Below are positions 1 to 8,342 of a stretch of DNA of 64,000 nt, piece by piece. A model generated the notes under the pieces. The model did no database searches. It was not told the origin of the DNA and saw nothing but the letters and a program-made list of their open reading frames with translations. A program made the position numbers and the translations under genes. Numbering within the stretch: the stretch's first letter is position 1; every line of letters begins with the position of its first letter. Source of the DNA: Botrimarina mediterranea (lineage in GTDB: Bacteria > Planctomycetota > Planctomycetia > Pirellulales > Lacipirellulaceae); the NCBI RefSeq assembly GCF_007753265.1, contig NZ_CP036349.1:4249363-4313362 (forward strand). The letters run 5' to 3'.

Positions 1-219
1 CCGCCACAGGACGACGAGCGTGTCTTGGATGATCTCCTCGGCGTCCTGCCACGACGGCACCAGCGTGTGGACAAACGCCGAAATACGAGAATGGTTTTGT
101 GCATGCAGCACCAGAAACAACTCCGCCCGGTCACGTTCGGCGTTCGCCGGGTCCGTTCGCTCGTCGTCCAGCCGGTCGGCTTCGTCTCCACGCATTGTTG
201 ATGGTTGGATTGGGTCCAT
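1..219 (-). CDS. ECF-type RNA polymerase sigma factor, N-terminal fragment (cut by window edge)
   Basis: The minus strand opens at an ATG at 219 and stays open for 73 codons to the window edge. A second in-frame ATG at 195 is an alternative start. From about residue 33 the protein reads LFLVLHAQNHSRISAFVHTL, then PSWQDAEEIIQDTLVVLWR. That is the region 1.2/2.1-2.2 pattern of extracytoplasmic-function sigma factors, in the form often seen in planctomycetes and verrucomicrobia. A purine-rich AGGCGG lies about 11 nt before the 219 ATG. The sigma-4 domain, and any cognate anti-sigma gene, would lie to the left of the window. The family call is firm; the regulon is unknown. Confidence 0.8.
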   Translation of the reverse strand, partial: MDPIQPSTMRGDEADRLDDERTDPANAERDRAELFLVLHAQNHSRISAFVHTLVPSWQDAEEIIQDTLVVLWR

Positions 220-761
220 CGAGGAAGAATCCGCCTATGCTTACTGCGACCCGAGTTCTCTGCGGACCGTTCGTGAACGGCACACTAGCTGACCCTGGAA
301 GCCGATCTCGGGCCTCATCGGACCAGCAGGAGCACTGACAAAAGGAGAAGAGGTGGGTTGATCGAGAATCAGGAGTCCAGAAAGGGGCGACGCGCCGCGG
401 ACTCTCCTATATAGAAGACAACCAGCCCCCTCCATTACGCGCGCGATTATCCGGAAGAATGGCCAGATTTCCGGATATCGGGGGGGATCCGTGGATCAGG
501 ATCGCCAGCGACGCGATCTCGACCGAGAGTAGCGGATTGGACGCCCCCAGAAGGACTGGGCTTTCGTGGAGAGCCGCGAAACTCGAACTCCATCGGCGCC
601 GCCACACCTTGCGCCCCGCTACTCCCGGTGAGGACAATTCCCCCCGGGGAGCTTGCTAGATCGTCCTTCCCTGCGCTCCCTAAAACCTCATGGATCACCA
701 AGAGAGTCACAGAGACCGCTCTCCGTGACTTCCTCGGTGGCCCTAGGGTTACTCGATGGAC
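220..761. other. Gene-free stretch between divergent/convergent neighbours
   Basis: About 540 bases lie between the sigma-factor start and the 3' end of the Gfo/Idh/MocA gene. Only short overlapping open frames occur, with no ribosome-binding sites or recognisable protein patterns. The stretch should hold the promoter of the sigma-factor gene. I see no clear terminator, RNA gene or repeat. Confidence 0.5.
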
Positions 762-2198
762 TCAGGTCGCGAACTCGAAACCCTTGCGGGGTTCGCGGCT
801 CAGGAGGCCGTCGGCTTGCTCGTCGTTGACGAACCGTTCGCTCGCCGGGTCGAACGTCACCTTGCGGCCCAGCCGCATCGCGATGTTCGCCACGTGGCAG
901 ACCGTCAGGTGCCGGTGGTGGGAGGCGACGTCGGAGATCGGCGTCTGGCGGCTCTTGACGCAGTCGATGAAGTTGCGGACGTGGTTCACGCCATCGGCGA
1001 GGCCGTTCTTCTCGGCCTGCTCCCGCGTCAGCCCGTTGTAGAGATCGCCGAAGGCCGAGTCGGGGAGCGGCTCGCCCTCCAGTTCCTCGACGGGCTTGCC
1101 CTTGAGCTTGCCGCGGTTGACGAAGAAGCGGCCCTTCTCGCACTCGAACATGATGCCGTTGTCGAAGTCCAACCGCTCGGAGCGGTCGACGATGTCGAGT
1201 TCGACCCCGTCCTCGAACTTGACGTTCAAATCGAAACCCGTCGCCGTGTTGAGGCGCGTCTCGTCAACGGGATAGCCGTCCTTGAACTCAACAGGGTGAT
1301 CGACACGCTTGGGGTCGATCGTAAAGCGGCCCATCGAGGCGTCGCTCTTGCCGAGGCCCCAGAGGGCGATGTCCACGTGGTGCGCGCCCCAGTCGGTGAG
1401 CTTGCCCCCGGCGTACTCGTACCACCAGCGGAAGTGGGCGTGTCCGCGGCTGTAAGGGAACTCGCTGCCGTACCCTCCCTGCGGGAGTTCGGACGCCGAG
1501 CGGAAGTCGGCCCACGGCGCCGGGCCGAGCCAGCGGTTCCAGTTCATGCCCGATGGCGGGGCGCATTTGGGGAGCGAGTCGCTGCTCGGCGCGCCTTGCA
1601 AGCCGCACGTGACGCGTTGCACCTTGCCGGCGCGCTCGGTGCGCGCCAGCGCCGCGGCGGTCTGGAACTGGTAGTTCGAACGCTGCTGCGTGCCGACGGC
1701 CATCACGCCCTTCGAGCGGCCGAGCGCGTCGAGCATCAGCTGGCCCTCGCCGACGTTGTGCGTCAGCGGCTTCTCGGAGTAGACGTCCTTGCCGGCTTGC
1801 AGCGCCTCGATGGCGATCTTCACGTGCCAGTGGTCGGGGGTCGCGATCACGACCGCGTCGATGTCGGGCCGGTCGAGGATGCGGCGGTAGTCTTCGTAGC
1901 GGTCCGGCGTTGGGGCCGCGACGCCGCGGCCCTCATAGACCGAGTGGAATTGGCGGACGGCGGCGTCGAGCTGGGCGCTGTCCACGTCGCACAGCGCGGC
2001 GCCGGGGCCGAACTTGAGAAAGTCGTGGACGAGCTGCCCGTATCGGATGCCCGTGCCGATGAACGCACAGACGGGCCGTTCGTTAGCGCTGCGGTAGCCG
2101 CTGGCCCACGCCCCCGGTGCGACGCTGGCCACGGCGGCCGACGCCGCGGAGACCTTCAAGAAATCACGGCGAGAAGCGAGCAGCGGCTTTGGTGACAT
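762..2198 (-). CDS. Gfo/Idh/MocA family oxidoreductase with twin-arginine signal
   Basis: The 478-residue protein starts best at the ATG at 2198, because a Tat signal follows at once: SRRDFLK at residues 9-15, then an Ala-rich hydrophobic stretch. An upstream in-frame start at 2255 would put about 19 unrelated residues before it. The Rossmann nucleotide-binding motif is at about 44-52 (AFIGTGIRYG). The family's EKP motif is seen as YSEKPLTHN, and the catalytic region carries GAHHVDIALWGLG. Members are NAD(P)-dependent sugar or polyol dehydrogenases; planctomycetes encode many Tat-exported paralogues thought to act on sugars in the periplasm. The substrate cannot be read from the sequence. Neighbours give no pathway clue. 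Confidence 0.9.
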   Translation of the reverse strand: MSPKPLLASRRDFLKVSAASAAVASVAPGAWASGYRSANERPVCAFIGTGIRYGQLVHDFLKFGPGAALCDVDSAQLDAAVRQFHSVYEGRGVAAPTPDRYEDYRRILDRPDIDAVVIATPDHWHVKIAIEALQAGKDVYSEKPLTHNVGEGQLMLDALGRSKGVMAVGTQQRSNYQFQTAAALARTERAGKVQRVTCGLQGAPSSDSLPKCAPPSGMNWNRWLGPAPWADFRSASELPQGGYGSEFPYSRGHAHFRWWYEYAGGKLTDWGAHHVDIALWGLGKSDASMGRFTIDPKRVDHPVEFKDGYPVDETRLNTATGFDLNVKFEDGVELDIVDRSERLDFDNGIMFECEKGRFFVNRGKLKGKPVEELEGEPLPDSAFGDLYNGLTREQAEKNGLADGVNHVRNFIDCVKSRQTPISDVASHHRHLTVCHVANIAMRLGRKVTFDPASERFVNDEQADGLLSREPRKGFEFAT

Positions 2199-2619
2199 CG
2201 AGGGAGACCTACGCACAACGAGGAAATCGGTAAGAAAAGACGCCACGACCCGCAAAGGTCCGGGAGGCGTCTCTCTACGATGGTCGGCAGTTGAGCCGAT
2301 TGAAAGGGGCTAAGGCGCCCCACGACGGTGAAAGAGCCTACGAAATGCGCAAATCAGCACAACGATTTCGCGAAGTCGGAACCGCCGAGTCAGATTCCCC
2401 CACTCTTGGGGCACCCTCAGCTCAGGGTCAGAAGTCGCGCCGGGTACCCATAGCCCATCACCAATGATGGCGAGCCGGCGACGTTAGTCGTCGGTGTGAA
2501 GTGGGTACCCAGGTTCCACCGACGACTAACGTCGCCGGCTCGCCACTGTTCAATTGGGAGCTTATGTCCCCGAGGTCACTCCCAGCGCGTCCTGACGACT
2601 GTGGATTGACCCCTGCTTC
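2199..2619. other. Intergenic region with palindromic repeats
   Basis: The region lies between the 5' end of the oxidoreductase gene and the 3' end of dnaA, both on the minus strand. It should contain the oxidoreductase promoter and the dnaA transcription end. Its main content is the perfect inverted repeat at 2469-2544 and a further GGGTACCCA palindrome just before it. No open frame looks real. Confidence 0.5.
2469..2544. repeat. Perfect inverted repeat, GCGAGCCGGCGACG family
   Basis: Two 28-nt arms (2469-2496 and 2517-2544) are exact reverse complements around a 20-nt loop that itself holds GGGTACCC. The arms carry the core GCGAGCCGGCGACGTTAGTC. Related arms occur at 5761-5897 and 10225-10253, so this is a dispersed palindromic element. 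It could end transcription of dnaA on the minus strand, but no T-run follows the stem. Confidence 0.85.
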
Positions 2620-4224
2620 TCACCCACACCGCAGTGCCGCTTCGATCCTGCGGATCGTTTCGCCGAGGTCGCCGGCGGTGATCCGCTTGGGTTCTTTCGC
2701 CGACAAGAGTTGCTCGACCCGCTTGTGGGCGGCGATCACGGTGCTGTGGCTCTTGCGGTGGTAGTAGTCGCCAATCTCGCTCCAGGCGCTGCCGGTCATT
2801 TTCCGCGACAGCCACATGGCGAGCATCCGCGGCTCGGTGACGGCCTTGGTCCGCTTGTCCGAGCGCAGCGTCTTGAGATCGACGTGGCAGACCTCGCTGA
2901 CGGCCCGCTGGATGTCCGCCAGCCGCACCGGCGGGCTCGACAGGCGGTTGGTGTCGTCGGCGACGCGTTGGGCGAGGGCCTCATCGAGCACCGACGCGAA
3001 CGTGTCGTGGATCAAGGCGATGCGGTTCACGGCGCCTTGGGCTTCGCGACCGCCGCCCACGAGCCGGCAGGCCAAGGCCCGGGCGGTCGCTGCGGGGAGG
3101 TCGAGGCCGACACGTTTTGCGGCTTGGAGCACCAGCCGTTCACGCATGTCGCCGTCGGGCGTGGCGACTTCGACCGCCAAGCCGCCGGCGAGACGCGAAG
3201 CGATCTCCGGGCCGAGGTCGCGCAATTCGGCCGGGCCGCGGTCGGCGGTGAGGATGATCTGGGCGCCCGCCTCGATCGCGGCGTCGAGCGTCTGGCGGAA
3301 CTCTTCGAGCGTGCGCGGCTTGCCGATCAGCTGCTGCACGTCATCGACGAGCAGCACGTCGGCGCCCTGGTGCTTCTGGCGGAAGCTGGGGAAGCCGCCG
3401 CCGCGCGCCGCTTCGACAAAGCCCCGCAAGAACTGGTCGGCCGTCACGTGCAGCACCCGCCGTCGGCGCTGCCGCTTACGGACACCGTCGGTCACCAGCC
3501 GCAACAGATGCGATTTGCCGACGCCCGAAGGACCCCAGAGGAGGGCCGGCGACGCCACAACATGGCCGGCGATGACGCGTTGGCAGAGTCGCGTCGCGGG
3601 GGCGTTCCCCTCACCGACGACCCAACCCTCGAGCGGATCGATGGGCCGCGACTTCCTTGGAGGGGTGGGAGCGGCTTCGACGACAGCGGCTTCGACGACA
3701 TCGCCTTCGATCATGGGAGCCGCCAGGACGGCGGGCTGAGGCGCCTCGGCGACTTGTGACGCCTCTTCGGGCAGCAGCTTCTCGACCGGCTGCCGGGCCT
3801 CGGTTGGCTTACGAACCTCAGCGGCCGAGGCGACATCGACGTGAGGTGCGGACAGCGTTGGCGCCGGGGCATGGGACCGACGGCTTCGCGCCTTCGGCGC
3901 CTGCTGCGGAGCGGTCGCGGCGACGGCGTAGTGCACCCGGGCCGTTTCGCCCAGCGAGTCCTTGGCGGCGGCCTCGACCTCGGCGTGGAACTGCCGGCGG
4001 ATGAGCGACTGCTCGAACGGCGAGCCGGTCTCGACGGTAACGGTCGCGTCGGCGGCGCCGGGGTCGCAAGTCACAACAATGCACGCGGCTCCTGAGGGGT
4101 TGTCCTTGGCGCCCAGCCCGACGGGGCCGAACCATGTCGCATACCGAGTCGCGCCGATCCGCAGCAGCAGCGCGTCACGAAAAGCGTCTAGCGCTGTCCG
4201 TTCGCTCACCCAACGACCTTCCAT
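2620..4224 (-). CDS. dnaA: Chromosomal replication initiator protein DnaA
   Basis: The 534-residue AAA+ ATPase binds DnaA boxes and opens the replication origin. An N-terminal domain I pattern at about 10-34 (ALDAFRDALLLRIGATRYAT) is followed by a long Pro/Ala-rich domain II. Walker A is GPSGVGKS at 231-238 and Walker B is LLVDDVQQ at 291-298. A domain IV helix-turn-helix near the end reads GDYYHRKSHSTVIAAHKRV, the family signature. The ATG at 4224 has GGAAGG six bases upstream. The Walker A region differs from the usual GGVGLGKTH form. dnaN, recF and gyrB are not beside it: the flanking genes encode a GNAT enzyme and an oxidoreductase. The call is firm. Confidence 0.95.
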   Translation of the reverse strand: MEGRWVSERTALDAFRDALLLRIGATRYATWFGPVGLGAKDNPSGAACIVVTCDPGAADATVTVETGSPFEQSLIRRQFHAEVEAAAKDSLGETARVHYAVAATAPQQAPKARSRRSHAPAPTLSAPHVDVASAAEVRKPTEARQPVEKLLPEEASQVAEAPQPAVLAAPMIEGDVVEAAVVEAAPTPPRKSRPIDPLEGWVVGEGNAPATRLCQRVIAGHVVASPALLWGPSGVGKSHLLRLVTDGVRKRQRRRRVLHVTADQFLRGFVEAARGGGFPSFRQKHQGADVLLVDDVQQLIGKPRTLEEFRQTLDAAIEAGAQIILTADRGPAELRDLGPEIASRLAGGLAVEVATPDGDMRERLVLQAAKRVGLDLPAATARALACRLVGGGREAQGAVNRIALIHDTFASVLDEALAQRVADDTNRLSSPPVRLADIQRAVSEVCHVDLKTLRSDKRTKAVTEPRMLAMWLSRKMTGSAWSEIGDYYHRKSHSTVIAAHKRVEQLLSAKEPKRITAGDLGETIRRIEAALRCG

Positions 4225-4379
4225 GCGAAGCCTTCCGTGCCAGTCCTACAAAGCCGTTGCGACGCGGCGCCCAAGGCGCACTCCGATCGGCTCGATTCAC
4301 CACTCCAGGGAGGGCCGTCGCGGTGAAGGCCCGGCGCCTGGCCCGCCTTCGTAGCGGGCCGGCTGAAGCGCGTCGCACT

Positions 4380-4696
4380 AGGGAATCAACCCCTAATCAC
4401 GTCGCTGCCGGCGACCCCATCACCACGCAGAGAGAAGCGCCGCGGCAGGCCATGCTCTTGGCCCTGCCCGCGGTCACCCCGACCACCCGAGGGGCCGATT
4501 ATGGGCGTGCTAGCACCAATGTCAAACACCCCCACGACAACGGGGGAAAAGATTCTCGTGCGACGTTTCTTAACCTCGGCTTAATCAGCAGAAAACAATC
4601 TTCGAACGGTTATCGACAGCCGCGCGACGTTCGATGGAAGGATGTGCATAACCCGTTCGCGGTCACCGCTTCGAGCTCAAATCGACGCGCCCGTTG
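4380..4696. other. Candidate replication origin (oriC) upstream of dnaA
   Basis: The 550-base gap between dnaA and the GNAT gene holds no gene. It contains one exact match to the relaxed DnaA-box consensus TTWTNCACA on the minus strand (TTATGCACA, 4643-4651) and a one-mismatch box on the plus strand (TTATCGACA, 4610-4618). Just before them is a locally A/T-richer patch at about 4548-4605. Position next to dnaA plus boxes makes an origin plausible. Two boxes is fewer than a typical origin, so this is an inference. Confidence 0.4.
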
Positions 4697-4757
4697 GAGC
4701 CGCGCCCGTGAGGAAGCGGAGTCGGTGCGTAACTCCGCTTCCTGACGGGCGCGGCTC
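4697..4757. repeat. Long hairpin between GNAT gene and dnaA upstream region
   Basis: Arms 4697-4722 and 4732-4757 pair over 26 bases with one mismatch around a 9-nt loop. The arm begins GAGCCGCGCCCGTGAGGAAG. It lies 18 bases past the stop of the minus-strand GNAT gene and could end its transcription, although no T-run follows on that strand. It may instead be another dispersed palindrome. Confidence 0.75.
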
Positions 4758-4775
4758 AAAAGACATGAGAACCCA

Positions 4776-5711
4776 TCATTTCGCGCCGCTGCGCGGGCGG
4801 ACGTAGACGTAACGCTTTGCCCACGCTGCAAAGCCGGCCCGCTGGTAGAGGCGCTTCGCCGGCGCGTTCCCTTCATCGACGGCGACCATCAGCTGATCGA
4901 CGCCGATCGACGCGGCGGCGCTGATCGCTTGCTGCACCAGCCGTTTGCCGTAGCCACGGCCGCGCGCCGCGGGCGTGAGGCCCATGTAGATCAGCTCGGC
5001 CTGATCGGTCCCGGGGTGCTCGGCGACGAGGACAACGCCCACGTCTTCGCCATCGCGACTGGCCACGAGCCAGTGCCGCGGGTCGTAGATGCCTGTCGCC
5101 CGGTAGCCGGCGAGCACGTCGTCGAGGTCGCGATAGACTTCGAGCCCCGGGCAGTCGAGGCTGTCGATGTAGGTCGCGGTCAGCAGCCGCTTGAGGCGGC
5201 CGTGTTCACGGGGGGAGTAGGGCTCGAACGACAGGGCGTCGTCGCCAGCCGCCTTTCGATCGGCGCCGCGGATCGAGCGGCCCATGTACTGGAGCGTGGC
5301 GATCTTGTCGTAGCCCGCCTCGGCGAGCGCGGCGATGCGGGCGTCGTCCGACCGCTCGAACAACGTCTGCGTCATGGCCACGCCCACCGCGTCGCACGCC
5401 TGGGCGGCCTTGGCGATGAGGGCGGCCTCGGCAAGCTGCGCGTCCTGAGGGCGTTTGCCGACCCACTCCGGCGGCCACAACGAGGCCGCCTTGCCCGGCG
5501 AGGGCTGCGCCCAAGTCGCCGCGACGATCCGCTCGCCATCGACCGCCACCAACAACGCGTCGAGCGGCCCGAGCGCATGCGGCTCGGCGCCCGCTACGGC
5601 GTCGAGCAGCGGCCCCCGCGACTCCGGCGCAAGCGGCCGCAACACGAGCTCCAGCGCCTGACGGCGCTCGGGCTCGGCGGCAACGCGGATTCGTAGTGAC
5701 GACGTCGACAT
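4776..5711 (-). CDS. GNAT family N-acetyltransferase
   Basis: The 311-residue protein has a clear C-terminal GNAT domain. The acetyl-CoA-binding motif A is seen as ARGRGYGKRLVQQA, followed by EGNAPAKRLYQRAGF, the usual last strand-helix pattern. The N-terminal 150 residues have a looser acetyltransferase-like make-up, so a tandem or degenerate first domain is possible. GNAT enzymes transfer acetyl groups to amines or protein N-termini; the substrate here is unknown. The gene stands alone between the dnaA region and a palindrome-rich gap. Confidence 0.85.
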   Translation of the reverse strand: MSTSSLRIRVAAEPERRQALELVLRPLAPESRGPLLDAVAGAEPHALGPLDALLVAVDGERIVAATWAQPSPGKAASLWPPEWVGKRPQDAQLAEAALIAKAAQACDAVGVAMTQTLFERSDDARIAALAEAGYDKIATLQYMGRSIRGADRKAAGDDALSFEPYSPREHGRLKRLLTATYIDSLDCPGLEVYRDLDDVLAGYRATGIYDPRHWLVASRDGEDVGVVLVAEHPGTDQAELIYMGLTPAARGRGYGKRLVQQAISAAASIGVDQLMVAVDEGNAPAKRLYQRAGFAAWAKRYVYVRPRSGAK

Positions 5712-5760
5712 GCCGCCCCGTTATACGCGGTCGGCATGGCGACGCCACCAACCACCAACC

Positions 5761-5897
5761 GGCGAGCCGTGAGCATCAGCGACCGGAGTCGAGGCGGGTA
5801 CACGCCTAAAACTCCGTTCGCGGAGAGCCGGCGACGCCAGTCGTCGGAGCGAAGCGGGTACCTGCTTCACTCCGGTCTCTGACGCTCCCGGCTTGCC
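5761..5897. repeat. Imperfect inverted repeat cluster of the GCGAGCCG family
   Basis: Outer arms 5761-5789 and 5869-5897 are reverse complements with about five mismatches. Between them is a related inner unit starting GGAGAGCCGGCGACGCCAGT. The right arm closely matches the single arm at 10225-10253. The element fills the gap between the start of the GNAT gene and the 3' end of the next minus-strand gene. Confidence 0.7.
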
Positions 5898-5898
5898 G

Positions 5899-6882
5899 TT
5901 AACCCGGCCAGCGAAACCGATCCCGATACCCATCCAGCTTCTCCACTTCCGGCGGCGGCGCCGCGGCGGGGGTTCCGAACTCCGGCAGCTTCGGCGTCGG
6001 CGGGCCGTTCACCGCGTTGGGGTCGGCGGGGGCGGCGGACGCCTTTGGATCGATCGGCTTGGCGTCGGGCACCACGCTCCGCGACGGGAGAACCGGCGAC
6101 GCGTCGTCGTTCTTCCCTCTCGCTTCGGCAAGCCGGGGCTCCGGCGGCGGCGCGGCCGACGGGATCTCAAGCCGCGGCGCGAACGACTTGGCGACGTAGG
6201 GACCGCCGGGACGCGTCACGTCCATGTCCACCGTGAAGCTGCCGTGCGGAGACGTGGCCCAGAGGGTCCCCTCGGGCCGGGTCCGGAGGATGCCGCGGAG
6301 CTGTTTCTTCTCGACGGCTTGGAAGACCTGATCGCCGGGCGAACCGCTGGCGGGCTGCATCGCGAAGCGACTCGTCGCCAAGTGGACGAGGCGCGACGTG
6401 TCGGCCGTGCGGCCGTGGAGCGTCATGCGTTGCAACACGCCGTTCGCGTCGAAGTAGTAGGTGAGCGACCCAGCGATGTCGGTCATCCCGGCGCCGGTCA
6501 CCAGCGGCACACGGACGCCAAACAGCGTTGGGTCCGAGAGGCCGGTCGATTTGCGGGCCCAGTTGCGGTAGACCCAGTTCTTATCGACGCCCCAGTCCAT
6601 CGCCTGTTCGAGCGGGATGCCGACGGGTCCCACGAGCGAAGCGGGGCTGTCGTAGACGTGCGAGCCCGGGCCGCCCCGGAAACCTGTTTCGGGCGGGCGG
6701 GCGACTCCGCCGCCGAGCGGGTCGAACTCTTGCTTAGGCGGGGGCGCCGCTTCGGCCTCGGCCGGTGCGGCCGGCGCGGCCCAGGGGTTCGGCAGCCCGC
6801 CGTTGTTCGCTTGCGACAGGACGTACGGTCCGCCGGCGGCGGCGCCGAGCACGCCAGCGAGTACGAGGGGGCGTCCGATCAT
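5899..6882 (-). CDS. Conserved exported or membrane-anchored hypothetical protein, Pro-rich
   Basis: From the ATG at 6882 the protein has 327 residues and begins with a short hydrophobic segment (MIGRPLVLAGVLGAAAGGPY) that looks like a signal anchor. An upstream in-frame start at 6951 would add 23 residues. A Pro/Ala-rich stretch follows. A compact central domain contains WGVDKNWVYRNWARKSTGL and LFGVRVPLVTGAGMTDIAGS, and the C-terminal tail is again Pro-rich. No catalytic motif is recognised. I have the impression of a planctomycete-specific family but cannot name it with certainty. No Shine-Dalgarno sequence supports either start. Confidence 0.7.
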   Translation of the reverse strand: MIGRPLVLAGVLGAAAGGPYVLSQANNGGLPNPWAAPAAPAEAEAAPPPKQEFDPLGGGVARPPETGFRGGPGSHVYDSPASLVGPVGIPLEQAMDWGVDKNWVYRNWARKSTGLSDPTLFGVRVPLVTGAGMTDIAGSLTYYFDANGVLQRMTLHGRTADTSRLVHLATSRFAMQPASGSPGDQVFQAVEKKQLRGILRTRPEGTLWATSPHGSFTVDMDVTRPGGPYVAKSFAPRLEIPSAAPPPEPRLAEARGKNDDASPVLPSRSVVPDAKPIDPKASAAPADPNAVNGPPTPKLPEFGTPAAAPPPEVEKLDGYRDRFRWPG

Positions 6883-7069
6883 GGGATCACACAGGAGGAT
6901 CGGTAGGAGTAACCGGCCAGCGACGGCGCGGGCGGCGGGGCGTTGGAACAAAACGCCCGCATCGGAGAAGATCGGCGCCAGCAGTCGCGCCGCCCCTGCA
7001 ATGGCGCCCGCGCCGCTAGGACGCCGCTAGCTGGCGAGCTTTGCCCCATCCCGAGAACCAGCCCAATCG

Positions 7070-8266
7070 ATGGCGTCCCCTCCCCTGCCCTCGCCGACGA
7101 CAGCCCAATGGTTGCTGGGCGACGAAGCGGCGACGGTCCTCGCCGACATCGCCGACGCGACGCTCAGCCCCGCGGCGATCGAGAAGCTGCGCAAGCAGCT
7201 CGGCGGCCCCGACGCGGCTCCGCGGGCCGCCGCCGCTTTCGAGCTCGCCGAGCTGCGCCATCGCGCTACGAACAAGTTCACCCGCGCAGCCGAGATGTTC
7301 TTCACCCGCAAGGCCCTTGAGCAGTCGACCGACGAGTGGATCGCCCGCTACAAGGCCCAGCGGCTGAGCGCCCACCAGACGCTCGTAGACGCATGCTGTG
7401 GGCTCGGTGGCGACCTAGTGGGGAATCTGACCGGCCGACCCAAAGGCGTCGATTCTGACCCCCTTCTGGCCGCCTACGCGGGTCGTAACGCGGAGGTCTA
7501 CGGCGTCGAGGCGACCATCTCCACAACCACCCTCGCCGCCGATAATCTGCCCGAGTGCGACGCCTGGCACGCCGACCCCGACCGCCGCGTCGGCGGCCGG
7601 CGTTCGTCGCAGCCCGACCTCCACGAACCGACGCTAGCGACGCTCGCCGCTTGGCGCCGACGGACCCCCGCCGCCGCGATCAAACTCGCCCCCGCCGCCC
7701 AGCTCCCCGACGACTGGCAGGCGGAGTGCGAACTCGAATGGATCAGCCGCGCCGGCGAGTGCCGCCAGCTCGTCGCCTGGGCCGGCCCCCTCGCCCACGA
7801 TCCGGGTCAGCGCCGCGCCACCAAAGTTCATAGCGACGGAACGGCAGCGACGTTCCTTGGCGATTCCAACGCCGCCTGCGGCTTAGCAGGCCAACTCGGC
7901 GCCTACATCCACGACTTCGACCCCGCCATCCTCGCCGCGGGCCTCGACAGCGCGCTCGCCGCGCGACACGCATTGTCGCGCTGCGCGACACGGGTGGCGT
8001 ACTTCACCAGCGACACAGCGGTCGATGATCCGCTGGTGGCTTCGTTCCGGGTTGTTGAAGTGGCGCCGCTAAGCCGCAAGCGGCTGGCGAATTGGATTCG
8101 GGAGCACAACGTCGGGACGCTTGAGATCAAATGCCGCGGCGTCGATGTCCGACCCGAAGCGCTGCGGCGAGAGCTCAAGCCCCAAGGCGACGCGTCAGCG
8201 ACGCTCCTCATCTTCCCCGACCACCGCGGCAAACCGATCGTCGTCATCGCCGAGCGCCCACTCTGA
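7070..8266 (+). CDS. Class I SAM-dependent methyltransferase with THUMP-like C-terminal domain
   Basis: The 398-residue protein carries a Rossmann methyltransferase motif I at about 105-115 (TLVDACCGLGGDL) preceded by the helical region KFTRAAEMFFTRKALEQSTD, both typical of this family. The motif IV region reads WHADPDRR rather than the NPPY/DPPR form of DNA or RNA N-methylases. The last 80 residues (LANWIREHNVGTLEIKCRGV and following) match the THUMP-like tail found in these proteins. Substrate is unknown; an RNA or another nucleic acid is often assumed. It is followed 76 bases on by the first ebo-like gene, but the two need not be linked. Confidence 0.8.
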   Translation: MASPPLPSPTTAQWLLGDEAATVLADIADATLSPAAIEKLRKQLGGPDAAPRAAAAFELAELRHRATNKFTRAAEMFFTRKALEQSTDEWIARYKAQRLSAHQTLVDACCGLGGDLVGNLTGRPKGVDSDPLLAAYAGRNAEVYGVEATISTTTLAADNLPECDAWHADPDRRVGGRRSSQPDLHEPTLATLAAWRRRTPAAAIKLAPAAQLPDDWQAECELEWISRAGECRQLVAWAGPLAHDPGQRRATKVHSDGTAATFLGDSNAACGLAGQLGAYIHDFDPAILAAGLDSALAARHALSRCATRVAYFTSDTAVDDPLVASFRVVEVAPLSRKRLANWIREHNVGTLEIKCRGVDVRPEALRRELKPQGDASATLLIFPDHRGKPIVVIAERPL

Positions 8267-8342
8267 GCGTCCGACAGCGGGTAGCCCTGTCCGGCGCACG
8301 GGTTGCTGGCGACAATCGTCCTCTGCCACCTCAGGAGCCGCC

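Noticed and set aside
756-2195. 479-residue open frame on the plus strand opposite the oxidoreductase
   Set aside because: It mirrors the minus-strand gene, has no recognisable domain and is rich in Arg/Val/Asp as GC-rich shadow frames are; the minus-strand frame has a Tat signal and family motifs.
2710-3759. 349-residue plus-strand frame inside dnaA
   Set aside because: Shadow of dnaA, caused by high third-position G+C; no motifs.
5893-6906. 337-residue Arg-rich plus-strand frame
   Set aside because: Opposite the hypothetical gene at 5899-6882; composition is that of a shadow frame.
8121-8342. N-terminal extension of the isomerase frame
   Set aside because: The extra 74 residues are a shadow of the methyltransferase 3' end; the GTG at 8343 has a good ribosome-binding site and starts the TIM barrel.
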